Shown piece by piece: positions 26,309 through 36,171 of a stretch of DNA of 64,000 nt. Within the stretch, counting starts at the first letter, position 1. The number at the start of each line of letters is the position of its first letter. Under the pieces are notes generated by a model. That model did not search any database and was not told the origin of the DNA. It saw nothing but the letters and a program-made list of their open reading frames with translations. Position numbers and translations under genes: made by a program. Source of the DNA: Desulfobacteraceae bacterium (GTDB lineage Bacteria; Desulfobacterota; Desulfobacteria; Desulfobacterales; Desulfobacteraceae); contig JADGFI010000022.1 in assembly GCA_016743945.1 (NCBI GenBank), forward strand, positions 26,604 through 90,603. Reading direction: 5' to 3'.

Positions 26309-26601
26309 CTTTTACCAAACTTGTTACCAACGTCTCGTTAACCTGCACCTTCAATTATTTCCTGGTTAGAAAGTACAATAACCTGTATTCTCATCTTCAA
26401 TGCGCACCGGACTGCACACCAAATCTCGTAAGTGTGCTCGTAATAAATTTTATCAGAATCACGATTTACAATCTGGTCCTTTTTTTTATATAAAAATATA
26501 CCTATAATGATTTTAAAAATCCAATCCAGGTGTTATGGATGGATTTATTAAATTGATTTATCATCGTCAGTAACTCATATTAGCTACAGGTTGTTCAAAT
26601 A

Positions 26602-27717
26602 ATGATAACATCCACTTATAAAGATTTAAAGATCAAAATAAAAACGTTGGAAAAACAATTAGCGATGCACGACAAAAACAAGGACACAATGGTCCGCCAG
26701 CTGTCAGAAGATTTCAACCATCTTGCAGATCGATCACTGGAAGCCATCTACCAGTTTGATATTGAATCGCGAACCTTTTCTTTTTTCAACAATCAATTTC
26801 TGTCGTTATATTCAATAGAAGAAAAAAATACGGAGAAAACCCTGTCCACAAAAAGCGTTCTTTCACACATCCATCCCGATGATCTGGAAAAAGTCAGAGC
26901 TGCAAGGAACTTATCCTACCATGCCGGGGAAAAAAATGGAGAAATAGAATATCGCTATATACGATCCGACGGGGCCATAAGGTTGATGCACGATCGCTGG
27001 ACTGTTGTGCGTGATTCGTCCCGGCAGCCCATTGCCATTGAAGGATTCGTCCGGGACATGACCCGGCTTAAACGTGCTGAAAAAGAATTTGAACATAGCA
27101 TCAAAAATTCCCCGATTGGCTGTTACATTATACAGGACGCCAAATTTGAGTATGTTAATCCGGAATTTATGAGGATAACGGGTTACAGTGAAGATGAACT
27201 TATCGGCACATATCCGTTGAATATCGTCCAGCACCGGTACAGGGAGACGGTCAAATCAAATTTCATCGAAATGCTGAAAGGAAAGCGCGCCTTTCCATCC
27301 GAATTCTGCATCAACAACAAACAGGGGAATACCAAATGGATATTGGAAACCGCAACATCCATCCAGTATAAGGGCAGGCGGGCGGCATTGGGCTATTTTA
27401 TGGACAACTCCAAGGGCAAACAGGTTGAAAAAGAGCGTCTGGCCAAAGAAAAGTTATTGTCCATCCTGGAACTTGCGGGTGCCGTTGGGCATGAACTCAA
27501 CAATCCGCTTCAGGTTGTGTCCATGTGTGCTGAAAAATTACCGTTTGCCTCAGAGGATGATCATCGGGCATTCACGTTGCATCGTCTGTTAAAAAAAAAT
27601 GTGGCGCAGATGGGGGTAACCATACAAAAATTTCAAAATATTACCCAATATGCCAGCAAAGACTATGTAGACGGAAAAAAAATTTTAGATATTCATAAAG
27701 CATCAGAAAAAAAATGA
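26602..27717 (+). CDS. PAS-PAS-HisKA protein lacking a kinase ATPase domain
   Basis: Signalling protein of 371 residues with no membrane segment. A short coiled start (KIKIKTLEKQLAM) is followed by two PAS domains (about 45-160 with PAC-like DGAIRLMHDRW, and about 165-275 with YVNPEFMRITGYSEDELIG). It ends in a dimerisation/phospho-acceptor HisKA helix with H-box AGAVGHELNNPLQVV (about 291-305). The chain ends about 65 residues later, so the N, G1 and G2 boxes of HATPase_c are absent. It either receives phosphate from another kinase or signals through dimerisation. The gene appears intact and is followed by a hairpin. Confidence 0.82.
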   Translation: MITSTYKDLKIKIKTLEKQLAMHDKNKDTMVRQLSEDFNHLADRSLEAIYQFDIESRTFSFFNNQFLSLYSIEEKNTEKTLSTKSVLSHIHPDDLEKVRAARNLSYHAGEKNGEIEYRYIRSDGAIRLMHDRWTVVRDSSRQPIAIEGFVRDMTRLKRAEKEFEHSIKNSPIGCYIIQDAKFEYVNPEFMRITGYSEDELIGTYPLNIVQHRYRETVKSNFIEMLKGKRAFPSEFCINNKQGNTKWILETATSIQYKGRRAALGYFMDNSKGKQVEKERLAKEKLLSILELAGAVGHELNNPLQVVSMCAEKLPFASEDDHRAFTLHRLLKKNVAQMGVTIQKFQNITQYASKDYVDGKKILDIHKASEKK

Positions 27718-27736
27718 GGTAGGCTGAAAAGAATGG

Positions 27737-27774
27737 ACAAGACGCCGTGAACTTCGAATTACGGTTTGTCTTGT
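27737..27774 (+). terminator. Imperfect hairpin after the PAS-HisKA gene
   Basis: ACAAGAC/GTCTTGT and inner CCGT/ACGG form a stem 20 bp past the stop, followed by TTGACTTTATAAG. The T-run is weak, so intrinsic termination is only plausible. Confidence 0.4.
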
Positions 27775-27819
27775 TTGACTTTATAAGTCAAACGTCAAGA
27801 CTGCCCTATACATCACAGA

Positions 27820-29268
27820 TCAATAGTACTCCGAATCAGAGGTGGCCACCCATTTTTTTAGCAGCACCGGTGCATTGCAAAAAATGGACGGTTTCAACCG
27901 CCATTTGGCGTCCAGTACAATGCCGCCCATCATGACGGAGACAGGAGAATCCGAAGAGACCACAATGGCAATGATATTCTCATGCTCAGCCGTGAACCGC
28001 AGGGCTGAATTAAACCGGGCACCTCGGGCCCTGTGCTCATGCGGGATATAATGACCGTCCAAAAGACAGGCAAATCCGTGAAGTTTTAAATCAGCCCCGA
28101 TATGAAGCGCACCGTCCACCCGGGACAGCGATTTGGCCAGTTCCAATTCGTCATGATTTTTAAGGTCAAGTGGGTGTTCAAGACATTGACTCGATATAAA
28201 AACAGGGGAGGTGTTCAGATCAACAACAATGGCGCAGCCGTGCCGCTGCCTGGCGGCATGGTGAACAATTTCGGAAATCATCTTTAATAAGGTGGACGCA
28301 TCTTCAGAATCCATATCCGAATCCAACAATGCCTCTTCTACCTGCACAAGCTTTGCTTTGCGGGTGGTTGACTGGAAGCATCCATCGGAAAAAGAGCAGA
28401 TATTATCGCTGTTCAGCGCTAAAAATCCGTATGACCCCTTAAATTTGGCAGTAATGGAAAAATCAGGACTGCCGCCCTTGATAATGCCAATGATTGTTTT
28501 TTCATCCGCCACCAGTTTCCGTTTCGAGTTTTCAACGGTCTGCAACAGCTTTCTAATATGCTTGACATCTTCCAGCACAGGTCTTTCCGCTTCGGGAAAC
28601 TTTGCAATAAACTGCAGTTTGGCTAGAGAGCGCTTTTCCACAAAAATCAGTTTACCTTTTGGCCATGACCCTTCTTCCGGGGTCCTGGATATCTTAAGCA
28701 CGGCCTCTAAAATAGGATAGACCCTCATCCGTGTGTCCCATCCGATCAATACATTCATTTCATCCACCAGATAGTCCCGGACCGCATGGGTGGCATACTC
28801 TTTTAGGAAACTGCCTGAAATCCCCGTATACAGGTCTTCTTCATTGGCAACATCATGGGAGAACCGCCAGACAGCCTGTTCTAGCCACCTCTCAGTGGGA
28901 CCAATGGAGCTCATGTCAGGATGATGTTCGGTAAACCACATCTGGTAGACAACCGAGCTGGACCGGCCCCCATATGAAATCAGTCCGGCCAGTTCCAGAT
29001 TTTTTTCCGGGATCAGGTTGCTAAATTTTTTTTTGTCATACCCCATAGCGGTTTTTTCCCGCCACCCGGCCGAATCAATATACAATTCCTTAAATTTTGG
29101 CTCATGACCGGCCAGCAAATTTTGCGGATCATAAATGGATATGGGATCTTTGGGTTTAATAGCGTAAATCACTGCGGTCCGGCTCGGCCCGGAAAAATGG
29201 GTCAGACCTTCCCGCATCCCTTCGGCAGTTTGCTTAATACACATGTGGGTAAAGGTAAATTCATTCAT
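27820..29268 (-). CDS. Diadenylate cyclase (DisA_N/DAC) domain protein
   Basis: Candidate c-di-AMP synthase. The C-terminal third (about residues 350-460 of 482) has the DAC hallmarks: DGALHIGADLKLHGFACLLDG (the DGA motif at about 385) and RGARFNSALRFTAE ... IIAIVVSSD, where RHR-A is replaced by RFNSA, as in several non-canonical DAC families. Ahead is a roughly 340-residue N-terminal region with no recognisable domain, no membrane segment and no DNA-binding HhH of DisA. ATG 29268 is chosen for AAGAGG upstream; a GTG at 29325 is in frame. Known DAC proteins with unknown N-terminal sensor domains have been described. Activity is inferred, not certain. Confidence 0.72.
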   Translation of the reverse strand: MNEFTFTHMCIKQTAEGMREGLTHFSGPSRTAVIYAIKPKDPISIYDPQNLLAGHEPKFKELYIDSAGWREKTAMGYDKKKFSNLIPEKNLELAGLISYGGRSSSVVYQMWFTEHHPDMSSIGPTERWLEQAVWRFSHDVANEEDLYTGISGSFLKEYATHAVRDYLVDEMNVLIGWDTRMRVYPILEAVLKISRTPEEGSWPKGKLIFVEKRSLAKLQFIAKFPEAERPVLEDVKHIRKLLQTVENSKRKLVADEKTIIGIIKGGSPDFSITAKFKGSYGFLALNSDNICSFSDGCFQSTTRKAKLVQVEEALLDSDMDSEDASTLLKMISEIVHHAARQRHGCAIVVDLNTSPVFISSQCLEHPLDLKNHDELELAKSLSRVDGALHIGADLKLHGFACLLDGHYIPHEHRARGARFNSALRFTAEHENIIAIVVSSDSPVSVMMGGIVLDAKWRLKPSIFCNAPVLLKKWVATSDSEYY

Positions 29269-29728
29269 ACGCAGCCTCTTCTTGACGGATGATCTACACA
29301 CCCCATCGGGGCAAATGTGTTTCACTAAACAATAATAGTGTAATTAAATTCATAAATTAAAAATTTACACCGGTTTCAAGTTTATATGCGAATTGGCATA
29401 ATCTGTCTTTGGTTTCAAAAGTTTCAGTATCGAAAAATATGGACAAGGGCTGGGCCTTTAAAATTAATTTTCATATCATTGTGCAGGTTGATGTCCTCTA
29501 TAAACCATTTTAAAGCAGCTTCGAATCCCAAATCATATAAAATGGGAGGACATATTTAAAAAGGAACAGATCTCATATCGCTAATCGCTAATCGCTTGTT
29601 TCACCCTATAACCTGTAAATGGGAAACACTCAAGAAATTTATATATAGGGTGTCTGACAAGAACAGCACATTAAGATTAGGAGGAATAAAAATTGCCGTT
29701 AAAATCTACACCCATACTTTTTATGGAT
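29269..29728. other. Intergenic region with short repeats
   Basis: About 460 bp between two minus-strand genes. ATCGCTA is repeated in tandem near 29577-29596, and CACCCTATA (29602-29610) is inverted as TATAGGGTG (29644-29652). It is AT-rich; I see no convincing gene. Confidence 0.4.
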
Positions 29729-31987
29729 TTATTTCTTATCCAGCAATTCACGTATTTTCAAGGAAAGATCCTGCATACCGACTGGTTTGTTTAAAAAGCC
29801 TTTAATTCCATAGGATGCCGCCTTTTCTTGGGACATTGTTTCACTGAAGCCAGTGTATAGCAATATCGGAATATCAGGGCGTATTTTTATCAGCTCAGCT
29901 GTAAATTTATCACCCGGTAATTTGGGCATAGCCAAATCAGTAATAACCAAATCATATTTATCGGAATTAATACGGAAAGCGTCGAGGGCTTCTATACTGC
30001 TAATACATGAAGTAACTTCATACCCCAACCGTTCCAACATCAATTTTTCCATTTCAACGACAGAATCTTCATCATCCACAAGCAGAATGGTTTCACCTCT
30101 ACCTGTATCTTTTTTTTGGGTTTGATTGTTCTGTTCTATAAAAGAAAAATTTTCCACCGGAAAATAAAAATTGAATTCTGTTCCTTTTCCAGGCTCGCTA
30201 TTTACCTGAATCGTCCCTTTCATATTTTTAACAATACCATGTACAACTGAAAGTCCCATCCCTGTGCCTTTACCCAATTCTTTGGTTGTAAAGAACGGGT
30301 TAAAAATTTTTTTGATTAAAACATGATCCATACCGATACCTTGATCTGAAACAGTCAAACGAACATATCGCCCAGCATCCAATTCTGCATTTTTCAGGTT
30401 ATGTTTTCCAATTTTTATTTCTTCCAAATTGACTTTTATTACACCGCCATTATCTTCCATGGCATGGTAAGCATTGGTTGACAGGTTCATTATGATCTGA
30501 TGAATTTGTGTAGCGTCCGCTTTAACAGGACTACAGTCCTCCTGAATATTATGTTCGATGTCAATCGTTGTCGGCACCGTAGACCGAATTAATTTTAATG
30601 CCTCTTTTATAATAGTTTGGATCTTCAGTAATTTAAACTCACTTTTCTCCTGCCTGGAAAACGTCAAAATTTGTTTGACCAAATCTTTGGCCCTCAAGGA
30701 ACTCTTATAAATCTGGTTCAAACTGTTTCTCAATCGGCTGTCTTCATCAACTTCATCTAATAGCATTTCTGCATAGCCCATAATCGGAACAAGAATATTA
30801 TTAAAATCGTGTGCTATACCTCCTGCCAAGGTGCCAATCGCTTCCATTTTGTATGATTGCTGTAATTTTTCTGCCAGTTTGTTTTTTTCATTTTCTGCTT
30901 TTTTTAATGCAGAAATGTCTTCTACGCTGGACCATATAAATTTTTCACCGTTTCGGATCACAACGATACCGTTTAACCTCACCGGTACCAGATAGCCATT
31001 TTTGTGGACATACTTTTTCTCATAGGGACCGTATTGCCCTGTTGACGTAATCAACTCCATCTGCTGTTGGTCATTGGGAACATACTCTTTGGGGGTGATG
31101 TCCCAAAAAGCAAATTGTAAAAGGTCATCAACGCTGTAACCAATAATATCTGCAAAGGCTGAATTGACTGATACAATCTTCCCGTCCAGCCTGGTCAAAA
31201 CAAGCCCGATTGGTAATTGTTCTACCAATTCTCTATATTTAACTTCACTGCTCTGAAGCGCCTGTTCTGCCAATTTCAGAAACTCATTTTCCTTGTGCAG
31301 CATCATATTTTGTTTACTGATTTCTTTCATTGACGCCCGCACCAGTATCAAGAGAAGAATCAGCAGAACAAAAGTTAACCCGATAACCTGGATAATATAG
31401 GCCAACTGGCTTTTACGCAGATCTGTCATATACTGACCAGTGCCGATATAACAGCCTAACTCCGGGATACCAACGACAAAGGATATTTTTTCCTGGGGAG
31501 ATGTCTGCCCAGGCCTTTTATAGTGATACGTGACATAACCTTGCCCCTCCCTTGATTTTGCAGTTTTTACCAGGGACCTTATGATATAGACTCCGTGAAA
31601 TCCTTTCAGATCCCACATATCGGTCATTTCTTTTTTGGGTTCAAAGGGTTGAACCAGCATAATTCCGTCATAGGCACTCATAAAAATATAGTTTTTGCCT
31701 GCATGATCGTTGTAGGTCATTCTTCTGACAAGGTTGCGGACCTGTTCCAGGGTGTCTGATATCGATATGTTTTGGACTCGGTATTCCACAAGTATCGGCT
31801 CAATAGAATTTCTGGCAATCTGAACGGTCTGCTTCAGGTGATCCAGTCTCTGCTCTTTTGTCTTTCCCATGTATTGGTAGGCCAGATAACTGGAGAAACA
31901 AGCAAACACCAAACAAAGGATTACGCCGATACTGATTATTTTGCTTCTGGCCGATTTCAGAACGGATTTATCGTTTCCATTGATCAT
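29729..31987 (-). CDS. Cache-PAS hybrid sensor histidine kinase
   Basis: Membrane-bound hybrid kinase of 752 residues. Order: TM1 (about 15-35), periplasmic Cache-type sensor (LVRRMTYNDHAGKNYIFM, ELGCYIGTGQYM), TM2 (about 200-225), PAS (about 255-380), HisKA with GTLAGGIAHDFNNILVPIMGYAEML, HATPase_c with N box NLSTNAYHAME, G1 DQGIGMD and G2 GKGTGMGLSVVHG, then a receiver domain with ILLVDDEDS, phospho-acceptor Asp in LVITDLAMP and Lys in FLNKPVG. ATG 31987 has GAGGA six bases upstream; the frame is open further but would overlap the lipoprotein gene. The ligand is likely a small organic acid, by Cache analogy. No separate DNA-binding regulator is adjacent. Confidence 0.92.
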   Translation of the reverse strand: MINGNDKSVLKSARSKIISIGVILCLVFACFSSYLAYQYMGKTKEQRLDHLKQTVQIARNSIEPILVEYRVQNISISDTLEQVRNLVRRMTYNDHAGKNYIFMSAYDGIMLVQPFEPKKEMTDMWDLKGFHGVYIIRSLVKTAKSREGQGYVTYHYKRPGQTSPQEKISFVVGIPELGCYIGTGQYMTDLRKSQLAYIIQVIGLTFVLLILLLILVRASMKEISKQNMMLHKENEFLKLAEQALQSSEVKYRELVEQLPIGLVLTRLDGKIVSVNSAFADIIGYSVDDLLQFAFWDITPKEYVPNDQQQMELITSTGQYGPYEKKYVHKNGYLVPVRLNGIVVIRNGEKFIWSSVEDISALKKAENEKNKLAEKLQQSYKMEAIGTLAGGIAHDFNNILVPIMGYAEMLLDEVDEDSRLRNSLNQIYKSSLRAKDLVKQILTFSRQEKSEFKLLKIQTIIKEALKLIRSTVPTTIDIEHNIQEDCSPVKADATQIHQIIMNLSTNAYHAMEDNGGVIKVNLEEIKIGKHNLKNAELDAGRYVRLTVSDQGIGMDHVLIKKIFNPFFTTKELGKGTGMGLSVVHGIVKNMKGTIQVNSEPGKGTEFNFYFPVENFSFIEQNNQTQKKDTGRGETILLVDDEDSVVEMEKLMLERLGYEVTSCISSIEALDAFRINSDKYDLVITDLAMPKLPGDKFTAELIKIRPDIPILLYTGFSETMSQEKAASYGIKGFLNKPVGMQDLSLKIRELLDKK

Positions 31988-32078
31988 TTTTTCCTCAAAT
32001 ATATGTATAGGGGAATTAAGTATAATCAGAATACGATGAAAAAGGTTCAAATGCAAAAAAATAATAAATCTTGTATCG

Positions 32079-33371
32079 TCACCAATTGGCAGGTTCAGCC
32101 CCATTCAAAATCCGGTTCAACATGTCTATGGTGATTTTATCAGATAAAATATCAACATGACTTGAATCAATGCCGATGATCCTTTCCGCCTGATTTTGAA
32201 TATGCATGTCTAACTGTGAGATAAGGGTTACCGTCCCATCGTTATTCACATGGGAAGGAAAAAGGCTGCCCTTTCCCTGATAGGCAAAGAATAGATAATG
32301 CTTTAATTCTCTTGGTAGAGGACGGAAGCTTAAATTTTTAATGAAGTTACTTTCAGGAACCATATCATACCAGGCCGGCACCACCGAAGGCGAATATTCA
32401 ACCCCTTTTATTGCATCCGTGTGTCCCGCCCAGGGTGATGCCAATGAAATAAAAAGGGGCATTTGGGCACGCTTCTCCAGCTTGTCATAGTGCTGAAGCA
32501 TGGACCGGCCAACAAGCCCGCCCATACTGTGTGCCATTACATAGAATTTTTCATAGCCATACTTCAGGTACAGTTCATCCAAAAATTTACCATAGACCTG
32601 GCCCAAATCATCCAACCGCATGCCGGAAGGATAAAAGGCCATCCAGGGTTGATATTTCTTGCGGTCAAGGTTTTCAATGATTGCCATCCATATCCTCGGG
32701 TGACCGCTTGATCCATGCACGAAAAGAATTGGAATTTTTTCGGGGTCGTAAGCTTCCAGAAAATAAATCCGAATGCCGATGGTTTCTATAAACTTAAGGG
32801 GAGTCCATAGGCCCATATTTCCTTTTTCATCGGAAAAGATCGGATTATCCATTCTGGTCAGGCTGCCCAACTGATTTTCCCGAACCACAAATTTTTGAAT
32901 TACCTCTTCGTCCGAGGTATTCTTTACCGTATCTGGAATACGGACCTCACCCGGGGGAAACAGTCGAAGTTCCAGGCTTTGGAAATCTTGGTTTGAGCCC
33001 ATGTCCAGAACCAGCCCATCACCATAGACCCCGGCATATTCAGACGATTGATAGTGTCCATCCTCATTGGCATCAGCAAAGGCCATCAGATAGTAGCGAC
33101 CGGAATCACGCTTAAAAGAAAAATCCAGACCCTGGCGGGTCACCCAGTACCCTCCGTCCTCTGTTTTATCCGTTGGCCACAATACCACGACAACCGGTTC
33201 GTCCAATTGAATATTGCAGATAATTGTACCGGAAATCAACCGATATCGGTCCAACCTTGCAAGGTCATCTTTCAACTGCCAGATGCCGCATCCAGAGAAT
33301 AAAAACATAATACCGGCAATAAACAATGGCATCCAAAAATTTTTATTTTTACATTCCATGCGTCTGCGCAT
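32079..33371 (-). CDS. Lipoprotein with C-terminal alpha/beta hydrolase
   Basis: Exported lipoprotein of 430 residues. A hydrophobic signal ends in the lipobox LFSGC. Residues about 40-170 form a beta-rich domain with calcium-loop-like DANEDGHYQ. The hydrolase follows: oxyanion region VHGSSGHPRIWM, nucleophile Ser in AHSMGGLVGR (GxSxG), and a late His in GIDSSHVDIL. This is lipase/esterase-like; substrate unknown. An ATG four codons later (33359) is another possible start. It is upstream of, and co-directional with, the hybrid kinase, 91 bp apart, so a functional link is possible. Confidence 0.82.
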   Translation of the reverse strand: MRRRMECKNKNFWMPLFIAGIMFLFSGCGIWQLKDDLARLDRYRLISGTIICNIQLDEPVVVVLWPTDKTEDGGYWVTRQGLDFSFKRDSGRYYLMAFADANEDGHYQSSEYAGVYGDGLVLDMGSNQDFQSLELRLFPPGEVRIPDTVKNTSDEEVIQKFVVRENQLGSLTRMDNPIFSDEKGNMGLWTPLKFIETIGIRIYFLEAYDPEKIPILFVHGSSGHPRIWMAIIENLDRKKYQPWMAFYPSGMRLDDLGQVYGKFLDELYLKYGYEKFYVMAHSMGGLVGRSMLQHYDKLEKRAQMPLFISLASPWAGHTDAIKGVEYSPSVVPAWYDMVPESNFIKNLSFRPLPRELKHYLFFAYQGKGSLFPSHVNNDGTVTLISQLDMHIQNQAERIIGIDSSHVDILSDKITIDMLNRILNGAEPANW

Positions 33372-33532
33372 TTCTCATTCCCGAAAATGTTTATACGACC
33401 ATCTATATTTTTTATGATATTTCGGGTGAAATCCCCATAAATAAAATGCCGTTATTTATGTCCAAAATATCAACGTTTTCCCCTGCCCTTTTCCCGGCAT
33501 AGATGGCAACACCGGAAATAGGGCAGAAACCA

Positions 33533-34327
33533 TTAATAAGTTGTTACGGGATTCTCTTCTCTCGCTTTTCTAATAACTTCTTCCATAATTTCTTTTTGTT
33601 TGTTCCCTGTGAGCGTCCTTTCCATTTCAGTCCTGACGTCGGCAAAAGATTTGGTCCCGGCTACTTTTTTTTCATACACCTTGATAAGGTGATACCCAAA
33701 TTGAGTTTTCACAGGATCACTGATCTCATCTATTGCCAGGCTGAACGCTGAGTTTGCAAATTCGGGCACCATTTGTTCCTTTTCAAACCAGCCCAAATCC
33801 CCGCCTTTTGGGGCGCTGGGTCCAATTGAAAGCGCTTTGGCGACATCTTCAAATGATTCGCCTTTTAAAATACGCTCTTTGGCCGTAAGGGCCTCCTCTT
33901 GGGTTTTGAAAAGAATATGTTTTGCCTTGACCTGTTCTTTTTGAACAAACATGGCTTTATTTTTATCATAATAGGTTTTCAGTTCTTTTTCGGTCACCTG
34001 GATCTTTTTAAAAACATCGGCTATGTATTGTCCGACCATTAGACGTTGTTTTGCCTTCTCCAATTGTTTTAACACCAAGGCATTGGTGTCATATTTTTCG
34101 CTTCTGGCCTGGAAATAAATGAGTTTTTCCTGAACAAGCTGTTCCACCAGCATTTTTCGGCCCGCCTCCGATGCATAGGTGGCTTTGTACTGGGGTGGAA
34201 GCTGTTTTAGCCTTGTGTCAACATCTTTATCCGTAATCTCAAGGGTGCCGACTTTTGCCACAATCGCTGCATTTGCTGCTGGCAACATCATTAAACTGAT
34301 CAAGATAATCAATACTATTTTTTTCAT
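33533..34327 (-). CDS. PpiC-type peptidyl-prolyl isomerase, periplasmic
   Basis: Parvulin foldase of 264 residues with a signal peptide (MKKIVLIILISLMMLPAANAA). The N-terminal SurA-like helical chaperone part (about 25-130) is followed by a parvulin domain with VKAKHILFKTQEEA, GPSAPKGGDLGWFEKEQMVPEFANSAFSL and TQFGYHLIKVYE. All catalytic-face elements are present. ATG 34327 is favoured over 34333 for its spacing from AAAGGAG. It likely helps fold outer-membrane or periplasmic proteins. Confidence 0.92.
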   Translation of the reverse strand: MKKIVLIILISLMMLPAANAAIVAKVGTLEITDKDVDTRLKQLPPQYKATYASEAGRKMLVEQLVQEKLIYFQARSEKYDTNALVLKQLEKAKQRLMVGQYIADVFKKIQVTEKELKTYYDKNKAMFVQKEQVKAKHILFKTQEEALTAKERILKGESFEDVAKALSIGPSAPKGGDLGWFEKEQMVPEFANSAFSLAIDEISDPVKTQFGYHLIKVYEKKVAGTKSFADVRTEMERTLTGNKQKEIMEEVIRKAREENPVTTY

Positions 34328-34581
34328 GAACATAACTCCTTTAAACTGAATCAACAAATTCCAGTTCATCATCTGTGGGTAAAGCTGCTTTTATACAATT
34401 TCCTAGACAAAAAGTCCCGGTAAATATTTCATTTCCAAAACCCCGTTGCATCAAAAGAGCCCAAAACAAATACCCAGGGATTGGGATTTTAAAAAAACCA
34501 GGATTGATAAAACACCCGATGTTTGGCCATATTGATCCGGACTCAATGATAAAAATTTTGGTGTTTATCCTATTTTTGATT

Positions 34582-35238
34582 TTAGGTACTGCTGGTCGGA
34601 TCATGCGTAAAGGTATAAGGCTCCTGACTTCTGCCGAGGGAAATCAGGGTTGCCAGAGGATTGCTGCTGGATTTTATCTCTGAGTATCTGGATGCCAGGG
34701 AAAAAAGGTCATTCCAATCTGACTCTGAATTCATTACTTCAGTCAGGTTAGTCATATTATCCCCACAGGATTTGGCATAACTCAAAATTTCATTGTTCGC
34801 ACTCAAGGATTTGAATGCCAGAGAAAAACTCGTATCCTGATTTAGTTTTTTTTCAAGTTCACTTTTACCCGGAAATTTTTCTTTTATGACGATTCTATCT
34901 TTTTCATCAAGGGAGAGGCTTATTTTTTGATCCGTTTCAACACCCTGATTTTTCATAAATGAGGCAAGGGTTGAAGATATGATTTTCTTCTGATTTTCGG
35001 CTGCCGCTTCAAGATCCTCCCGTTTCAAACGCCCTGTAGGACTTAAACCCATGGCCTCTCTTGTTTTTGCAAGGATCGCATCCTTTGAAATGGTAACCTT
35101 GTCTTCTTTGAGAATCGATGGTGTGGATTCTTTTTTTGATGTCTCTCCTTTAGATTTCTGAGTCGAATTGGCAAGCTTTTCATTAGCAGTGTTGTATAAA
35201 TTGTTTTTATTGTATGCTGTAGTAGCAATCTGGTTCAT
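34582..35238 (-). CDS. Hypothetical protein with KVTISKDA motif
   Basis: Protein of 218 residues, no family recognised. The N terminus is Asn/Lys/Ser-rich and probably disordered (MNQIATTAYNKNNLYNTANEKLANS), then EDKVTISKDAILAKTREAMGL. Short segments of the form DKVTIS-x-A occur at the start of many flagellar export substrates and anti-sigma proteins such as FlgM. The rest is helical with no membrane segment or cysteine motif. A good SD (GGAGG) precedes the ATG. A flagellar-associated role is a guess. Confidence 0.6.
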   Translation of the reverse strand: MNQIATTAYNKNNLYNTANEKLANSTQKSKGETSKKESTPSILKEDKVTISKDAILAKTREAMGLSPTGRLKREDLEAAAENQKKIISSTLASFMKNQGVETDQKISLSLDEKDRIVIKEKFPGKSELEKKLNQDTSFSLAFKSLSANNEILSYAKSCGDNMTNLTEVMNSESDWNDLFSLASRYSEIKSSSNPLATLISLGRSQEPYTFTHDPTSST

Positions 35239-36171
35239 TTTATTTCCTCCTTCTTCGTTGTTTTAAGGAGAATAACTTAGCAATTTTAGTGCCAATTTAA
35301 AAAAACAATAGACCCCTTATCAGACAAAAGATTTAATAGGGTGGCCAGGCAGTCCTATAGTGGGTCATGCCGGTAATGATGGCCGGTTTTACCTTTCCTG
35401 TCCGCCATGAAAAAAACGGGAAACTCCGATCCTTTTGCCATAAACCCAGTGAATCAAGACAGGTAAAAATTGCCGAGCATGGCAGGAATGTCCTTAAAAT
35501 TTTCTAACCCCTGGTGCACTTTTCTTAAAAAGCCCCGAAATTTGTAAGGCCATATAATCTGGCAATGACATCCGTTTTTGCCAGGCAATAAAGCCAGGTT
35601 GTTGGATATGTCCTTTTTTTTTGAGGGGGGGGGGTAAGGAATTATCAAATTATTGAAAAATATGTCATTGTAAAAAAAATCCAAGGCGGATGGGTTTAAA
35701 TACAGACAGGGCCGTTAGGGAATAGAACAAAAAAAATGTCTTGTCGTTCAAAACTAAAAAAGGCTGCCTGGTTTTTTACCAGACAGCCTTTTTCAGAAAA
35801 GGAAAAAAAAGATGATTTTTTTTATAATTATTTAGTATAATAGCAAGGGATGTGCCACTCACAAATATAATCCCTATGAAATCCTAAAAGTAATTGATTT
35901 AATAGGATATATTAAGTAGAATATTTTTTCTATTCCTTGAAATCCCTTCCCGCCGGAATCAAATTCCCTGAATTTTTACCCTGAAAAGTTTATTTTTTTG
36001 AACCCCTTTCATCACCGCTACTCTCAAAAAAACATAACCTTTTGAATTAACAATAAATTGGAATAATTTTTGAAAATTCATTTTTCTGGATTTTAACACC
36101 AATATTATCTATGATTTAATACCAATTTCGACACAGGAGACCACCCGTCAAAATAAAAGGAACACGTATTT
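35239..36171. other. 933-bp gene-poor region
   Basis: This gap holds a bidirectional terminator-like hairpin at 35756-35793 with no gene ending at it, a run of ten G at about 35625-35634, and a weak 43-codon plus-strand frame (35376-35507). The rest is AT-rich. It may encode a small RNA; see findings. Confidence 0.4.
35756..35793. terminator. Stand-alone bidirectional intrinsic terminator
   Basis: GGCTGCCTGG and CCAGACAGCC form a 10-position stem with one C-A mismatch and a loop of mostly T, flanked by AAAAAA on the left and TTTTT on the right. It fits an intrinsic terminator on either strand, but no annotated gene ends close by. Confidence 0.7.

Noticed and set aside
29577..29596. CRISPR-like repeat
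   Set aside because: Only three short tandem copies of ATCGCTA, with no spacers or repeat array.
34341..34604. 87-codon minus-strand frame upstream of the PpiC gene
   Set aside because: Overlaps the PpiC leader region and the end of the next gene, with composition unlike a real protein and no SD that favours it.
35454..35684. 76-codon minus-strand frame in the gene-poor region
   Set aside because: Contains poly-Pro/Lys from the G-run, with no SD and no family-like sequence.
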